Shown here one piece after another: positions 11,227 through 23,800 of a DNA stretch of 64,000 nucleotides; the first letter of the stretch is position 1, and every line of letters begins with the position of its first letter. The stretch covers positions 1,114,001-1,178,000 of the forward strand of contig NC_088300.1 of assembly GCF_032854445.1 (NCBI RefSeq), read 5' to 3'. Made by a program: the position numbers and the translations under genes. The DNA comes from Liolophura sinensis. Lineage: Eukaryota > Mollusca > Polyplacophora > Chitonida > Chitonidae. The notes under the pieces are model-generated. The model did not search any database and had not been told where the DNA came from. It saw only the letters and a list, made by a program, of their open reading frames with translations.

Positions 11227-13707
11227 GAAAAGTAACAAATCTATCCGTAACTGTTAATCAAGTTTCCAAATTGGACAGCTGTCCAATTCCAAAGACTGAA
11301 GATTTTTATGCTACACTTGGTGGTGGACAGAAGTTTACGAAGTTATACCTGTCTCAAGCCTACCCACAAACGTTACTGGACGAAGATTCTAAAGTTTTCA
11401 CTACAATTAACACTCATAACGGCTTATTTCAGTATAACCGACTACCATTTGGGATGTCCAGTGCACCTGGAATTTTCCAGAGGACGATGGAAAGTCTTCT
11501 TCAAGGCATTCCACATGTGTTAGTATGCCTAGACGACATACTAACAACTGGGAAAGATGATTCTGAACATTTTGGATCAGGTTTGTTCACGCCTCAGTAA
11601 AGCAGGAGTTCACCTGAAAAGGAACAAATGTTTCTTCATGGTAGATGAGGTTGCCTTCCTTGGTCATCGAATCACTAAGGAAGGAATCCATCCATTGGAC
11701 GACAAGATCCAAACTATTCATGACGCACCATCACCTAAAAATATCACAGAACTGAAATCTTATTCAGGACTTCCGAACTATTATTCCAAGTTTTTGAAGA
11801 ACCTGTCAACAGTATTGGCGCCACTGCATGAGCTCTTACGTAAAAACGTAAAGTGGCATTGGGGTAAACGACAGGAGGACGCTTTGCTTACGTCAAAAAG
11901 ATTGTTAGAGTCTTCAGATGTGTTAGTCCATTTCGACCCAAGCAAACGCTTGGTATCTGATGCGTCACCATACGGAATTGGGGCAATACTCTCTCACAAA
12001 ACGGCAGACGGAACAGGCTGGCCCATTGGGTTCATGTCGCGCACGCTCTCTACAGCAGAGAAAGGGTATTCCCAGCTGAGGAAAGAGACCTTATCCATCG
12101 TGTTTGGAGTAAAAAAGTTTCATCAATTTCTTTATGGGAGACATTTTACCATAATGCGTGACCACAAACCATTACTTGGACTGTTGCAAGAAACCCAAGG
12201 GAATACCAGCCATGACAGCAGCACATATTCAGCACTGAGCTGGTCTACAGATCTGGTAAATCAAATGCAAACGTAGGCGCTTTAAGCCGTTTGCCACTTC
12301 CTGATTCATCGGGTGGTGAAAATCCACCAATCCCGGGACAGAACATTTTGCTCATGGAACATTTGGACATGTATGGACCTGTAAACCCAAAACAGATCAA
12401 GTCCTGTACTCAGCGAGACCCAGTGTTGTCCAGAGTACTCAAATTTGTTCTCCAGGGCTGGCCAGGTAAATACCAGAAAGCAGACCCACAACCGTTTTGT
12501 ATAAGACGGACAGAACTCAGTGTACACAATGGGGAGCACGTGTCATTGTACCCCCCACAGGGACGTCAACAGGTGATACAGGAACTTCATGTAACTCATC
12601 CAGGGATTTCTCGTATAAAAAACCTGGCCAGAAGCTATGTGTGGTGGCCTAAGATGGACACTGAACTCGAAAACATAGTCCGCAGATGTACAGAGTGTCA
12701 ATTACACCAGCGTACACTACGCGAAGCACCATTACACCCATGGGAAAGTCCGGGATGACCTCGGTCCAGAATTCACATCGATTATGCAGGACCATACATG
12801 GGGAAAATGTTTCTCCTAGCAATAGATTCCTATACGAAGTGGCTGGAAATCTTCCCAGCTAATGGATCGACTAGTAGTTCCACCATTGAGAAACTACAAT
12901 GTTTTGCCACCCGCGGTCTACCGGATCAGATTGTGTAGGATAACGAGACCAACAGGAATTCACAAGACAAAATGGAATTAACCACATCTTGACTTCCCTA
13001 TCACCCAGCAACAAATGGGCAAGTAGAGCGAGCTGTTCAGTTCTTCAAAGGGACTATGGCGAAGATAAAAGGTGGTTCCATTCAGGACCACCTGAATCAG
13101 TTACGTTTTCAGTATAGAAACACCACAGACCACAACAGGCTTGTTACCTGCTGAAATGTTGATGAATCGTAGACTCAAATCCCGACTGAACGTATTGCAT
13201 CCAGATATTCAAAGATGCACTGGCGAGAAGCAACAACAGCAAAAGACATGCCATGATCGACATGCGAAAAGTCGCACTACACTGGAAAACGACAGGGTCT
13301 ATGTTTGCAATTATGGCAGAGGAGAGAAATGGATACCAGCAATTGTGCAGGAAAAGACAGGACCTTTGTCTTACCATCTTCAAACACCAGACGGACGAAT
13401 CTGTCGTCGACACCAGGACCAGATTACACTTCGCATTGATATCATCGATGACAATGCTGTATACGTGCAGCAACAGCCATTCCCGGAGAATGTTCCAGAT
13501 GTTGTGGAGAAATCGTTTCCTACATCCGTGACATCAACAGACATCGACATCAACTGCGGTAGCTCTCTTTGTGACAGTCATGTGGAGACTAATAATGTTC
13601 CAGAGATAACACCGATCTCTGAACCAGTGCAACCTACCTTCCAGAGGCAGAGTGAGCCAGTATTGATCGTTATCCTTCACGTGTTAGTGAATCACCCTCT
13701 TACTTGA
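11227..13707 (+). pseudogene. pol remnant: reverse transcriptase, RNase H and integrase
   Basis: Reverse transcriptase runs from about 11271 to 11870 with LPFGMSSAP near 11440 and the catalytic block as CLDD at 11526-11537 (the usual aromatic residue is replaced by Cys). A frameshift lies near 11560. RNase H-like text follows (SDASPYGIGAIL at about 11957) and breaks near 12200-12260. The integrase zinc-binding His-Cys region is at about 12585-12715 (HVTHPG...CTECQ). The core domain (12770-13140) starts IDYAGP but is full of frame breaks. The last reading frame (13141-13707) looks like the integrase C-terminal region (LLPAEMLMNRRLKSRLN). No intact protein remains. Order RT-RH-IN supports Ty3/gypsy. 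Confidence 0.85.
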
Positions 13708-13980
13708 AAGACTATGTTCAATGACTCGTAATTGTAGACGTTTGAATTTCCTTTCGGTAATTGTTCATGACAAAGAATTACATGTACTTTATGTTACACC
13801 GATACAAATGGTTCTACTGAGACTGTGGGTAATTAACTTTGTGTCGGGATATTCCCAGTACGAGCAGTACCGATGAACATGTATATTATTTCCATATTAA
13901 CCACTACGATTTCTAATGTTAGATTTTTTCCATGTTAACATTTCCACTTAAGAGTAATTCTTTACTAAAGGTGGAGGAAT

Positions 13981-14129
13981 ATAATATCTTGTATAAGCGT
14001 GTAAGCGCCACAACAGTTTATGTACACATGTAGTGGCTGTGCGCATACCACGACACTTGATTGATGTTCACTGTCAATACAAACTTTATTGTGCCTTTTG
14101 CATACGAAGCCTTGTGTGACTTCATTACA
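13981..14129 (+). repeat. 3' LTR, about 149 bp
   Basis: It aligns to the 5' LTR from ATATCTTGTATAAGCG to CTGTCAATACAAACT and ends ATTACA, followed by the CGCAC target-site copy. It is preceded by a polypurine-like AAAGGTGGAGGAAT (13967-13980). Its first bases (ATA) differ from the TG of the 5' copy, so the exact left edge is uncertain. Confidence 0.75.
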
Positions 14130-14172
14130 CGCACTAAGCTGCCTAGTGTGTCATGCTAAGCCGCGTATTGTG
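14130..14172. repeat. 22-bp satellite, right part
   Basis: Two further units (CACTAAGCTGCCTAGTGTG, then a diverged copy) continue the array that stops at 9482. They confirm the boundaries of the inserted element. Confidence 0.8.
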
Positions 14173-14179
14173 AGGGGAG

Positions 14180-14665
14180 AAATTTTTCATGTGGTGCCAG
14201 GTAAAGGAAGGGGATTTCCTCTGGGGTGAGCGAAGGGGAGGTGATTTTCTCTGTCAGCGAAAGGGGAGGGATTCCATCTGGTGTTATCGAAGGGGAAGGT
14301 ATTTTCTCTGTCATCTATGGTAAATTGAATTCCTCTGGCGCTCACCAAAGTTAAGGGATTTTCATTGGTGTCAGCCAAGGTCAACAATCACCTCTAGTGG
14401 CAGCCAAGGTCAGGCGATCTCCTCTGGTGCCAGCCAAGGTCAGGCGATCTCCTCTGGTGCCAGCCAAGGTCAGGCGATCTCCTCTGCTCCCACTGAATGT
14501 AATGGGAATTTTAGTAAAGATGAGGGAATTTCCTCGGTACCAACCAATGTAGAAGGGTTTTTAATGGTGCCAGCCATGCTGAAAGTGTGGTGCTAACAAA
14601 AAATGGGGATTATCTGTGATGCTAGCCAACGTGAGGGGATTTCCTCTGGGGTCAGTAAAGGATTT
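14180..14665. repeat. Degenerate ~30-bp repeat
   Basis: About 15 diverged copies of a unit with GGTGCCAGCCAAGGTCA and GGCGATCTCCTCT. Three adjacent copies (about 14399-14487) are nearly identical; the others are much older. Confidence 0.75.
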
Positions 14666-14877
14666 CTCTGTCTGTACATAGGAGAGATGGGTGAAAAAGG
14701 GGTCAAATATGGCACGTCACATTTTCCAGACTATAAATGATGTCTTAAGCTTTGAGAAATCGGCTGGTATCAATACATGCACGTTAACTGTTATACCCAA
14801 CAAAAAACATGATTATATCATATAGTTTCTTTAAGAAAACATAGCCCCTGTTTATCACATTGCCGAGGAACACCGGG

Positions 14878-15845
14878 ATAGCCATGAAGTATGAGGCAAA
14901 GTGGGATAGCCAGTGTGGGGCGAAGTGGGATAGCCAATGTGGTGTGAAGTGGGATAGCCAATGTGGGGCGAAGTGGGATAGCCAATGTGCGGCGAAGTGG
15001 GAAAGCTAATGTGGGTTGAAGTGGGATAGCCAATGTGGGGCGAAGTGGTATATCCAATATGGGTTAAAGTGAAATATCCAATGTGGTGTGAAGTGGGATA
15101 GCCAATGTGGGTTAAAGTGGGATAGCCAATGTGGGGCGAAGTGGGATAGCCAATGTGGGGCGAAGTGGGATAGCCAATGTGGGGAAAAGTGGAATAGCTA
15201 ATGTGGGTCTAAGTGGGATAGCCAATGTGGGTTGAAGTGGGATAGCCAATGTGGGGCGAAGTGGAATAGCCAATGTGGGGCGAAGTGGGATAGCCAATGT
15301 GGGGAAAAGTGGGATAGCTAAGGTGGGGCCAAGTGGGATAGCTAATGTGATGCGAAGTGGGATAGCCAATGTGGGACGAAGTGGAATAGCCAATGTGGGG
15401 CGAAGTGGGATAGCCAATGTGGGGAAAAGTGGGATAGCTAATGTGGTGCGAAGTGGGATAGCAAATATGGGGCGAATAGGGATAGCCAATGTGGGGTGAA
15501 GTGGGATCGCCAGTGTGAGGCGATATGGGATAGCCAATGGAAGCGAAGTGGGATAGCCAGTGTGGTGCGAAGTGGAATAGCCAATGTGGGGTAAAGTGGG
15601 ATGGCCAGTGTGGGTTGAAATGGGATAGCCAATGTAGGGCGAAGTGGGATAGCCAATGTGGCTATCCCACTTCTATAGGCAATGTGAGGTGAAGTAGGAC
15701 AGCCAGTGTGATGAGAAGTGAGATAGGCAATGTGGGGTGAAGTAGGATAGCCAGTGTGTTGCGAAGTAGGATAGCCAATGTGGGGTGAAGTGGGATAGGC
15801 AATGTGAGGCGAAGTGGGATAGCCATAGAGAGGTGGTGAGGTAGC
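14878..15845. repeat. 24-bp array, GGGGCGAA subtype
   Basis: About 40 copies of GTGGGATAGCCAATGTGG plus GGCGAA (24 bp), with variants GGTGTGAA, GGTTGAA and GGGAAAA. It passes into the next array at about 15846 through mixed units, so both are subfamilies of one satellite. Confidence 0.9.
15641..15673. repeat. Perfect 15-bp inverted repeat with 3-nt loop inside the 24-bp array
   Basis: GAAGTGGGATAGCCA (15641-15655) is followed by ATG and then its exact reverse complement TGGCTATCCCACTTC (15659-15673). It is the only place I see where the array unit appears in inverted orientation. Confidence 0.85.
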
Positions 15846-17511
15846 CAATGTGTTGCGAAGTGGGATAACCAGTGTGAGAAGAAGTGGGATTGCCAGTGTG
15901 AGGAGAAGTGGGATAGCCAGTGTGAGGAGAAGTGGGAGAGCCAGTGTGAGAAGAAGTGGGATAGCCAGTGTGAGAAGAAGTGGGATAGCCAATGTGAGAA
16001 GAAGTGGGATAGCCAGTGTGAGGAGAAGTGGGATAGCCAGTGTGAGGAGAAGTGGGATAGCCTGTGTGAGGAGATGTGGGATAGCCATTGTGAGGAGAAG
16101 TGGGATAGCCAGTGTGAGAAGTGGGATAGCCAGTGTGAGGAGATGTGGGATAGCCAGTGTGAGGAGAAGTGGGATAGCCAGTGTGAGGAGAAGTGGGATA
16201 GCCAGTGTGAGAAGTGGGATAGCCAGTGTGAGGAGAAGTGGGATAGCCAGTGTGAGGAGAAGTGGGATAGCCAGTGTGAGGAGAAGTGGGGTAGCCTGTG
16301 TGAGGAGATGTGGGATAGCCAGTGTGAGGAGAAGTGGGATAGCCAGTGTGAGGAGATGTGGGATAGCCAGTGTGAGGAGAAGTGGGATAGCCAGTGTGAA
16401 GACATGTGGGATAGCCAATGTGAGGAGATGTGGGATAGCCAGTGTGAGAAGAAGTGGGATAGCCAGTGTAAGAAGAAGTGGGATAGCCAGTGTGAGAAGA
16501 AGTGGGATAGCCAGTGTGAGGAGAAGTGGGATAGCCAGTGTGAGGAGAAGTGGGATAGCCTGTGTGAGGAGAAGTGGGATAGCCTGTGTGAGGAGATGTG
16601 GGATAGCCATTGTGAGGAGATGTGGGATAGCCAGTGTGAGAAGTGGGATAGCCAGTGTGAGGAGAAGTGGGATAGCCAGTGTGAGGAGAAGTGGGATAGC
16701 CAGTTTGAGAAGTGGGATAGCCAGTGTGAGGAGAAGTGGGATAGCCAGTGTGAGGAGATGTGGGATAGCCAGTGTGAGGAGAAGTGGGATAGCCAGTGTG
16801 AGGAGATGTGGGATAGCCAGTGTGAGCAGAAGTGGGATAGCCAGTGTGAGGAGATGTGGGATAGCCAGTGTGAGGACAAGTGGGATAGCCAGTGTGAGGA
16901 GATGTGGGATAGCCAGTGTGAGGAGAAGTGGGATAGCCAGTGTGAAGACATGTGGGATAGCCAGTGTGAGGACATGTGGGATAGCCAGTGTGAGGAGAAG
17001 TGGCATAGCCAGTGTGAGGAGATGTGGGATAGCCAGTGTGAGGAGAAGTGGGATAGCCAGTGTGAGGAGATGTGGGATAGCCAGTGTGAGGAGATGTGGG
17101 ATAGCCAGTGTGAGGAGAAGTGGGATAGCCAGTGTGAGGACATGTGGGATAGCCAGTGTGAGGAGATGTGGGATAGCCAGTGTGAGGAGAAGTGGGATAG
17201 CCAGTGTGAGGAGATGTGGGATAGCCAGTGTGAGGAGAAGTGGGATAGCCAGTGTGAGGAGATGTGGGATAGCCAGTGTGAGGAGATGTGGGATAGCCAG
17301 TGTGAGGAGATGTGGGATAGCCAGTGTGAGGAGAAGTGGGATAGCCAGTGTGAAGACATGTGGGATAGCCAGTGTGAGGACATGTGGGATAGCCAGTGTG
17401 AGGAGATGTGGGATAGCCGGTGTGAGAAGTGGGATAGCCAATGTGAGGAGAAGTGGGATAGCCAGTGTGAAGACATGTGGGATAGCCAGCGTGAGGAGAA
17501 GTGGGGCAGGA
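15846..17511. repeat. 24-bp array, GAGGAGAA subtype
   Basis: About 69 copies of GTGGGATAGCCAGTGTGA plus GGAGAA (24 bp), with interspersed GAGATG and GACATG variants and a few units shortened by 3 bp or more (for example 16108-16128). The 8-codon period keeps several frames open on both strands (up to 741 codons), which I judge to be artefacts. Confidence 0.95.
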
Positions 17512-18725
17512 AATATATGAAACCGAATTAATAAAGAAATAATTTGTTCGAGTTGTATTTTTGTAATTTCTGAAAGTTCCAGAGAATAATTCAGGAAACG
17601 GAAAGTAGCCCTAAGTAGACCGACCATAATCGGTTTATAAGGAACTAGTGGCCCAAGGTTCAATCCTATAGGTTAGGCCTAACAAAAAGAAAGCAACAAA
17701 GAGAAAAGCCACTGATTCCTGGCTTAGAAGCACTAGACAAGGGACGACTGAAAGCAGTCCTACGGCTGACAAATGACTGAGTGAAGAGCAATCAAGTCAA
17801 TCCATCAAAGACAGCCTTCAAGCATCAACTGATTAGACCAACAGCGGATAAACACTACTTTCTTCACTATGCATGTGGGAAATGAGACGCAGCGCATGTT
17901 AAGCCAGTTTCAAACCATGTCGATGTCATTATATAAACGCCATGATTTCATGTGTCATTTAGGATGCGTGACGTTTCTACGGTTACTTTTGCACGGGTTA
18001 AATACTACCCGACCCTCATGAAGGGCACCGGAATGAACTATAAATATGTTACTCTCACAGTGCCCTCTTATTACTTCTTCATCTCAAACAGGACTGTACC
18101 GTTAAAACTTCATGCATGGCATCTTGGTAGAAGGCGCAATAGACCTCAAGTAAGCCCCATTCTCTCGGCCCCACTCACTGACCAGGAACATCGTAAGTAA
18201 TAAGAGGTGCTTGCCTTACATTCTATTCCAAATACGCAAGGTGTGGGTTCAATACTAGCCCACGATGTCACTGCTCCAGCGGCCTAGTTTGCAAATAAGC
18301 AGACAATGACGTTCGTATGGCCGTATTGCTATTGCCTTACAGTAAGAGGATATCGAAATGGTCTTGAGTAGCGGTATGGAGTTCAAAACATTTAGATACA
18401 TACACAACTGAATATCCCACCTTTTCTCAATTCATATTTATTTAATTGTATATAATGTTGTCAAGATTACCTTTTTCTCATTGCTTTATTGATATTATTT
18501 TGACCGAAAGGGTAAATAATGTACCGATAAAAATGTATGTAGGCTCTATATACCTCTATATAGGACTGAACATGATCAAATTTGCCCATTCGGAAAACTC
18601 TCCACGTTCTAGATGTTAAATACAGTTTAAGCAGGCCTGGGCTAACTTTTAATTTTGGGTAAGATGTTGTCCCCGAGTAACAGTAAATACGAGCCATATC
18701 TTGAGACCGAATTTAATTTCGAGCT
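17512..18725. other. Intergenic, mostly unique sequence
   Basis: I see no recognisable gene. An open stretch at 17952-18200 ends near a donor-like CGTAAGT (18192) and could be an exon, but its translation resembles nothing I know and no partner exon is evident. Confidence 0.4.
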
Positions 18726-19175
18726 AACAGGCCTCATTGTGCACAGCGGTGTGGGCCTCAGTGTGCAGAGCGGTGTGGACCGCAGTGTGCAGAATGGTGC
18801 AGACCTCAGTGTGTAGAGCGGTGTAGGCTTCAGTGTGCAGAGCGGTGTGGGCCTCAGTGTGCAGAGCGGTGTGGGCCTCAGTGTGCAGAATGGTGCAGAC
18901 CTCAGTGTGCAGAGCGGTGTAGGCCTCAGTATGCAGAGTGGTGTAGGCTTCAGTGTGCAGAGCGGTGCAGGCCTCAGTGTGCAGAGCGGTGTGGGCCTCA
19001 GTGTGCAGAGCGTTATGGGCCTCAGTGTGCAGAATGGTGCAGACCTCAGTGTGCAGAGCAGTGTAGGCTTCAGTGTGCAGAGCGGTGCAGGCCTCAGTGT
19101 GCAGAATGGTGTAGGCCTCAGTGTGCAGAATGGTGTGAGCCTCAGTGTGCAGAGCGGTGTAGGCCTCAGGATGCC
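18726..19175. repeat. 24-bp minisatellite (CAGTGTGCAGAGCGGTGT)
   Basis: About 19 copies of a unit containing CCTCAGTGTGCAGAGCGG and TGTGGG, with GTGCAGA and GTGTAGG variants. It is unrelated in sequence to the 24-bp arrays at 14.9-17.5 kb. The ORFs on both strands follow the 24-bp period. Confidence 0.9.
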
Positions 19176-20813
19176 AGTTAATTTTGTTGATAAAAACTTC
19201 AAATAATATTAGTAGGCACAGTAATATACACAAGTACGAAAAACATGTTATACGAGGACAAAGAATGCGTGAGGATTGTAGTTATATAGCTGTAAAACAA
19301 TGAGTGCGCCCTCATATTGTTTACACCTGTAAACAAGTAGCAATATCGAAGTTTTACAGCATATTGAAGTTCAGTTAGCTCTATCCTGTGTTCAAAACGA
19401 AAACATAACAGGGGATAACATGCATGTTTAAAAGAGAATCTCAGATGAAAAATTGTGTTTTTTAATAATATTTTTGAGATTTTTGCATTCAGGGAAAACG
19501 AATATATGAAATTTTTTTTGTATGGTGGGTATTTAGTACCACATTTTGGTATATATCGTCTTGGCATTATAATGTCCTAGATAAGGATGTAATGCATGTC
19601 TAATAAATTTAAATCCAAATTTGTTGTTTATATCTATGACATGCATATTTATGAATACATTACAAACATACATATGACTATAATTCAGGTTCAACACATT
19701 TGCTTGCTGAAACGACCAAATTCTAGCACAAATATATTTATTAAACATGTGTTAGATACTCGTTTATAAAACATTATTATGCGAAGACGATATATACCAA
19801 GAGGTGGCCCCAAATAACCACCAAACAAAAATTATTGTCTTTTTCGACTGAGCCCTCGATTTGCAAAATCTTTGCAAGTCATAGCAAAAGTTGCATGTAC
19901 CATATATAGACTATTAGCTGATGTGTCAGTATATCAAAACTCTTGTTGGTTAGTCTCAAACATTTCAGAGCTATGTTAACAGATCCTTCCAGTTCTTTAA
20001 GAAATATACTAAGTATAGGGACAGAGTTTACAACTCTACGGCGATAGACAATATACTTTGCAAGTTAACAGCTATAGATTCGGCATTGCCTATATAGGCC
20101 TAATATCACGCAGCAGAGTTCAAATTAATATAATTAATTAAGTTAGAGATTAAATGTTCAGTACGCATCCAAAATGTAGTGTTATAGGTGCAATGAAATA
20201 AATCGTGGTGAAGTGTATCAGTGTACACAGTTCACTGTTTTTCACTTTTAGTTGTGTAAATAGACCTGAAGATTGCTTAGTAAAATTGTATGAATATCGA
20301 TAATCTTAAATTGTAATTGCATGATCTTTTTATCCACAGGTGCTTTGTATAAAACATTCCTCACGCAAGGCCATACATCTTTGTCATAATTTTGCTGACA
20401 ACCACATCATGCATCACATGACTTATGGAAGAGCATATCATAAAACTGTTTACATCTGTAAGAGTTACCACCTTTATCGTTAAGTATGGGAACAGCACTC
20501 ATTTTTCATGAGGACAGTTTGCTTGTTTAGGTTGTGTACGTTTGCGTGATAGATTTAAAGGCTGCCTTGACAAATGAATACTTCTTATTAAATTCAGTAT
20601 GGAAACAGTATGGAAATGGAAATCGCCTTCAAGTTCTTGAAAAGTTAGCAGTTCTGGCTGAAAATAGCGGCCACGGATCGAATCGTCTACAAGTGCATGC
20701 TGGAGTTGTCTCCCTTCAAAGTTGTTTACAGATGGCATCATGTGACACCTAGCAGCGGTGCGTGGAAAAATGAAAAAATCAGCCTGAATGTTCATGTAGG
20801 TGTTGTGTACTCG
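19176..20813. other. AT-rich intergenic region upstream of the DEX1-like gene
   Basis: Unique AT-rich sequence without a recognisable gene. It should contain the promoter and 5' UTR of the gene starting at 20814, but I see no compelling TATA or initiator element. Confidence 0.4.
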
Positions 20814-23800
20814 ATGCCTGTATCCAGCGTGTGGCTTATTGTAATTTGTCAGCTGATTACTCTGGCTATAGGTTATGATAGACACAAAGATCACATAGCC
20901 TCTGTACAGGAGGCCGAGGAAGCGGCATCGAGACGGTGAGAGCAACAACAACATAACACATCAAACATACCACATGCCAGTCCTTCGTGTTTTTGAAGAT
21001 CAGCACATAATACTTGTATATCTGATGGCAAACTTGAGCTTTCCGATGAAAGGCACATTGTAGTGGAACTAAAGGAGGTTGGATAAGCGGAGAGATTTCG
21101 TGACAGTGGTATGAACGATTTCCGTATGTGGGAAGGTCTGCAAGCAACCTGTGGATGCATGGTCGTGCGTTTCCTCCGGGCTCTGCCCGGTTTCCACCCA
21201 CCATACTGCTGGCTGCCGTCGTATAAGTGAAACATTCTTGAGTAAGGCGTAAAACACCAATCAAATAAATAAATAAATGAACAATTTACCACGGACTGCA
21301 GCACCTTTCTGGTTCCAGTAATGACTGGCAGTAGAATTCACTTAGCTAACAGTCATGGCAGGGAAGCATTTGAGTAATTAAGGGTGCAACTGCGACTGGA
21401 TATTTAGTATGCAATTGCTCTGACATTAGGTTTCGCAAAATTTTTGTTTGGTCAGGGATTGGTTTGGGGTCATTGAGTCTTTGGCTGGACAAACTTTTAC
21501 CAAATCCAACGTCAAAGCAATCGCCGACTACCTTTTTTTAAGGTAATCATACCATGATGACGTACCATATATTGTATACTTTATTTAAGTTAACTGTTTA
21601 GGTCTATATTAAGTAATTTCAAAGAAGAAGTATAACACTTCATGTATCTGGAAGTTACACCCAAGCCATGCTATATACTCTTATTAGTACCTAAGCTTTA
21701 TGGGCTGTTTGTGGTCCATCCTTTAAAATGGCCTTTACCTGGGATTCAGCCAGAGCTAATGGCCAGGAAAATGTACATGAATATAATTATTATTGTTGAG
21801 TAGGTGTCATTATGATCTGCACCAGTTATGGAGCCATGAAGTGGGTCATAGTCCCTTTGCAGCTACGCCTCTCATCACAGATGTTGATGCAGATGGACGT
21901 GTGGATATTGTTGCTGCTTCCTTCACAGAGGCACTGACTGTCGTTGATGGAGAGACAGGGAAACAGCTGAGAGATGGATATTGGCCGGTTCAGTTCACAG
22001 ACAGATGTTTCCATTCCAGTCCTTTACAGGTACAGCTTTACCAAAACAGAATTACCTTACTGCAGAGGCTGAAAGACTTTGTATACTGAACATTATGGTG
22101 TAGGCCTAGCCCTGTTTGTCCTTGTGTCAGCTTACTGTGACAGGGTGAGGTGTCATGCATTGTCTTCAGCATGGCATTCCAGTGAGGCAGCACTGGAGAT
22201 TCATCTGAACAAACAAGCCTGCGACCAGGATAACCACAATGGGTTGTTTTTGTAACATGAAGGACTTTAAGAAATTGTATAATTTGGGCAAAATATCACA
22301 GCTATCTGTGACTATTTATGGTTGCCAATTGAAAGAAAATGGTGAAACTCAACTCAAAGGATGGGATTTGGTGAGGAGGGGACTTTCATTATGTGCGCAG
22401 AATAAGTTCACACACAATGACTAAAAAGCTGTTATCAGTGGCATGGGTGTGCATCTATCTTGAGGTTTGAGGGAGCTGTCATTATCTGTTCTGGGGAGCA
22501 TTCATTATTTATTTGATTGGTTGTTGTTCAAGGCTGTACTCAAGCATTCATTGCATGTATGTCAGAGATATATAGGTATATATTCACTGTTTTCCACAGT
22601 TTTACCTTTATCTTTATAGTTTGACATTGATGGTGATGGAATGCTGGACATACTGCTCACCACCTCAGCTGGAGAGTTGTTGTTTTATGCCAAAAATGGA
22701 CAATTGTTACAAGATTACACCTTTACTGTAAGTTTTATTCTAGGTTTAAAACGTTTGGCCTATGTGATATCATTTCTTTGATAATACTTCCCTATGAAGT
22801 GAAGATCCACCTCAAAACTTATTCTAGCATGGGATATATTGTGTTAAGCTAAACAGGAAATCTTACCACTGACAAACTGTGAAGCATGTAAAGGAGGGTT
22901 GAGCTCATCTTTATTTATGCTTATGCGTATGCTGTAGATTTTGAGTTATCAAATGTATGTCACCGTTGCATTGAGTCAGAACTAGTTGTAATCAGTTCCT
23001 GGAGCCAGTTGGCCTCTCTCAGCGACTGATCACTCGCTACTAGGAACATGACGTGATATTATCATTTCCTGATAGTAGATCATGTCCTGCTTTTAGGGAT
23101 CAGCTCAGCCTAGTCCTGATTAGCTCCTCATGCACTCAAGTGACATAAGTGCTCTGGCAATGCAGTTACAACAGCATCATTTAGCCAATCGAATAGTGTG
23201 TAGACTTGGGGCAGTGCCCTTATGAGTGTGATAACTTGTTCTGTTAGTTTTTCCCAGTTGTTGATGAGTGCTGTCGTGTGTGACATAAGCCCCCAGTTGC
23301 ACAGAGTTGTCCTTAGTTCTGTCCTATCACACTGTGACATAAGCTATGAGTATAGTTAACAGTCTATTGATTCTAGTGTTTTGTTTTGCACAGATTCCTG
23401 CTGTACATGTGCGTCGTGATTGGTTCACTCAGGTAGTGACCATATCTCACACGTCTGTTCATGACTTTATCCTGGATGATCCATCCCAAACACAGGTACT
23501 GTACACGTACCTGTATGTATACCAACACTGGTACAGGTAATAACAGTTCACTGAGGTAGTGACCATATCTCACACAACTGTTCATGACTTTATCCTGGAT
23601 GATCCACCTCAAACACAGGTACTGTACACGTACCTGTATGTATACCAACACTGGTACAGGTAATAACAGTTCACTCAGGTAGTGACCATATCTCACACAT
23701 CTGTTCATGACTTTATCCTGGATGATCCACCTCAAACACAGGTACTGTACACCTACCTGTATGTATTCCAACACTGGTACAGGTAATAACAGTTCACTGA

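Larger units (their letters stand above)
9483..14129 (+). mobile_element. Degenerate Ty3/gypsy-type LTR retrotransposon
   Basis: The element is bounded by short related LTRs (9483-9600 and about 13981-14129). A primer-binding-like TTGGCGACGAGGATGG follows the 5' LTR, and a purine-rich AAAGGTGGAGGAAT precedes the 3' LTR. Its interior keeps gag fragments, then reverse transcriptase, RNase H, zinc-binding integrase N-terminus, integrase core and C-terminal domain in the Ty3/gypsy order. It is dead. The gag C-terminus, protease and N-terminal reverse transcriptase appear deleted near 11210-11240, there are frameshifts (near 11560 and 12200) and stops in the integrase core, and gag is interrupted by an expanded 35-bp repeat. 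A 5-bp target duplication (CACAC 9478-9482; CGCAC 14130-14134, one mismatch) lies in the 22-bp satellite. Confidence 0.9.

Noticed and set aside
11227-13707. Active retrotransposon polymerase
   Set aside because: Frameshifts, stop codons in the integrase core and the missing protease region show that it is a dead copy.
15438-17663. 741-, 604-, 556- and 485-codon ORFs on both strands
   Set aside because: All are products of the 24-bp period, which leaves several frames free of stops. Overlapping long ORFs in many frames at once are a repeat signature, not genes.
17952-18200. Possible single exon with a donor-like CGTAAGT
   Set aside because: The translation resembles no family I know, no partner exon is visible, and an open frame of this length is expected by chance.
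20534-20752. Alternative first exon or upstream ORF of the DEX1-like gene
   Set aside because: It is in a different frame from the signal-peptide exon and has no hydrophobic N-terminus. It may be 5' UTR.
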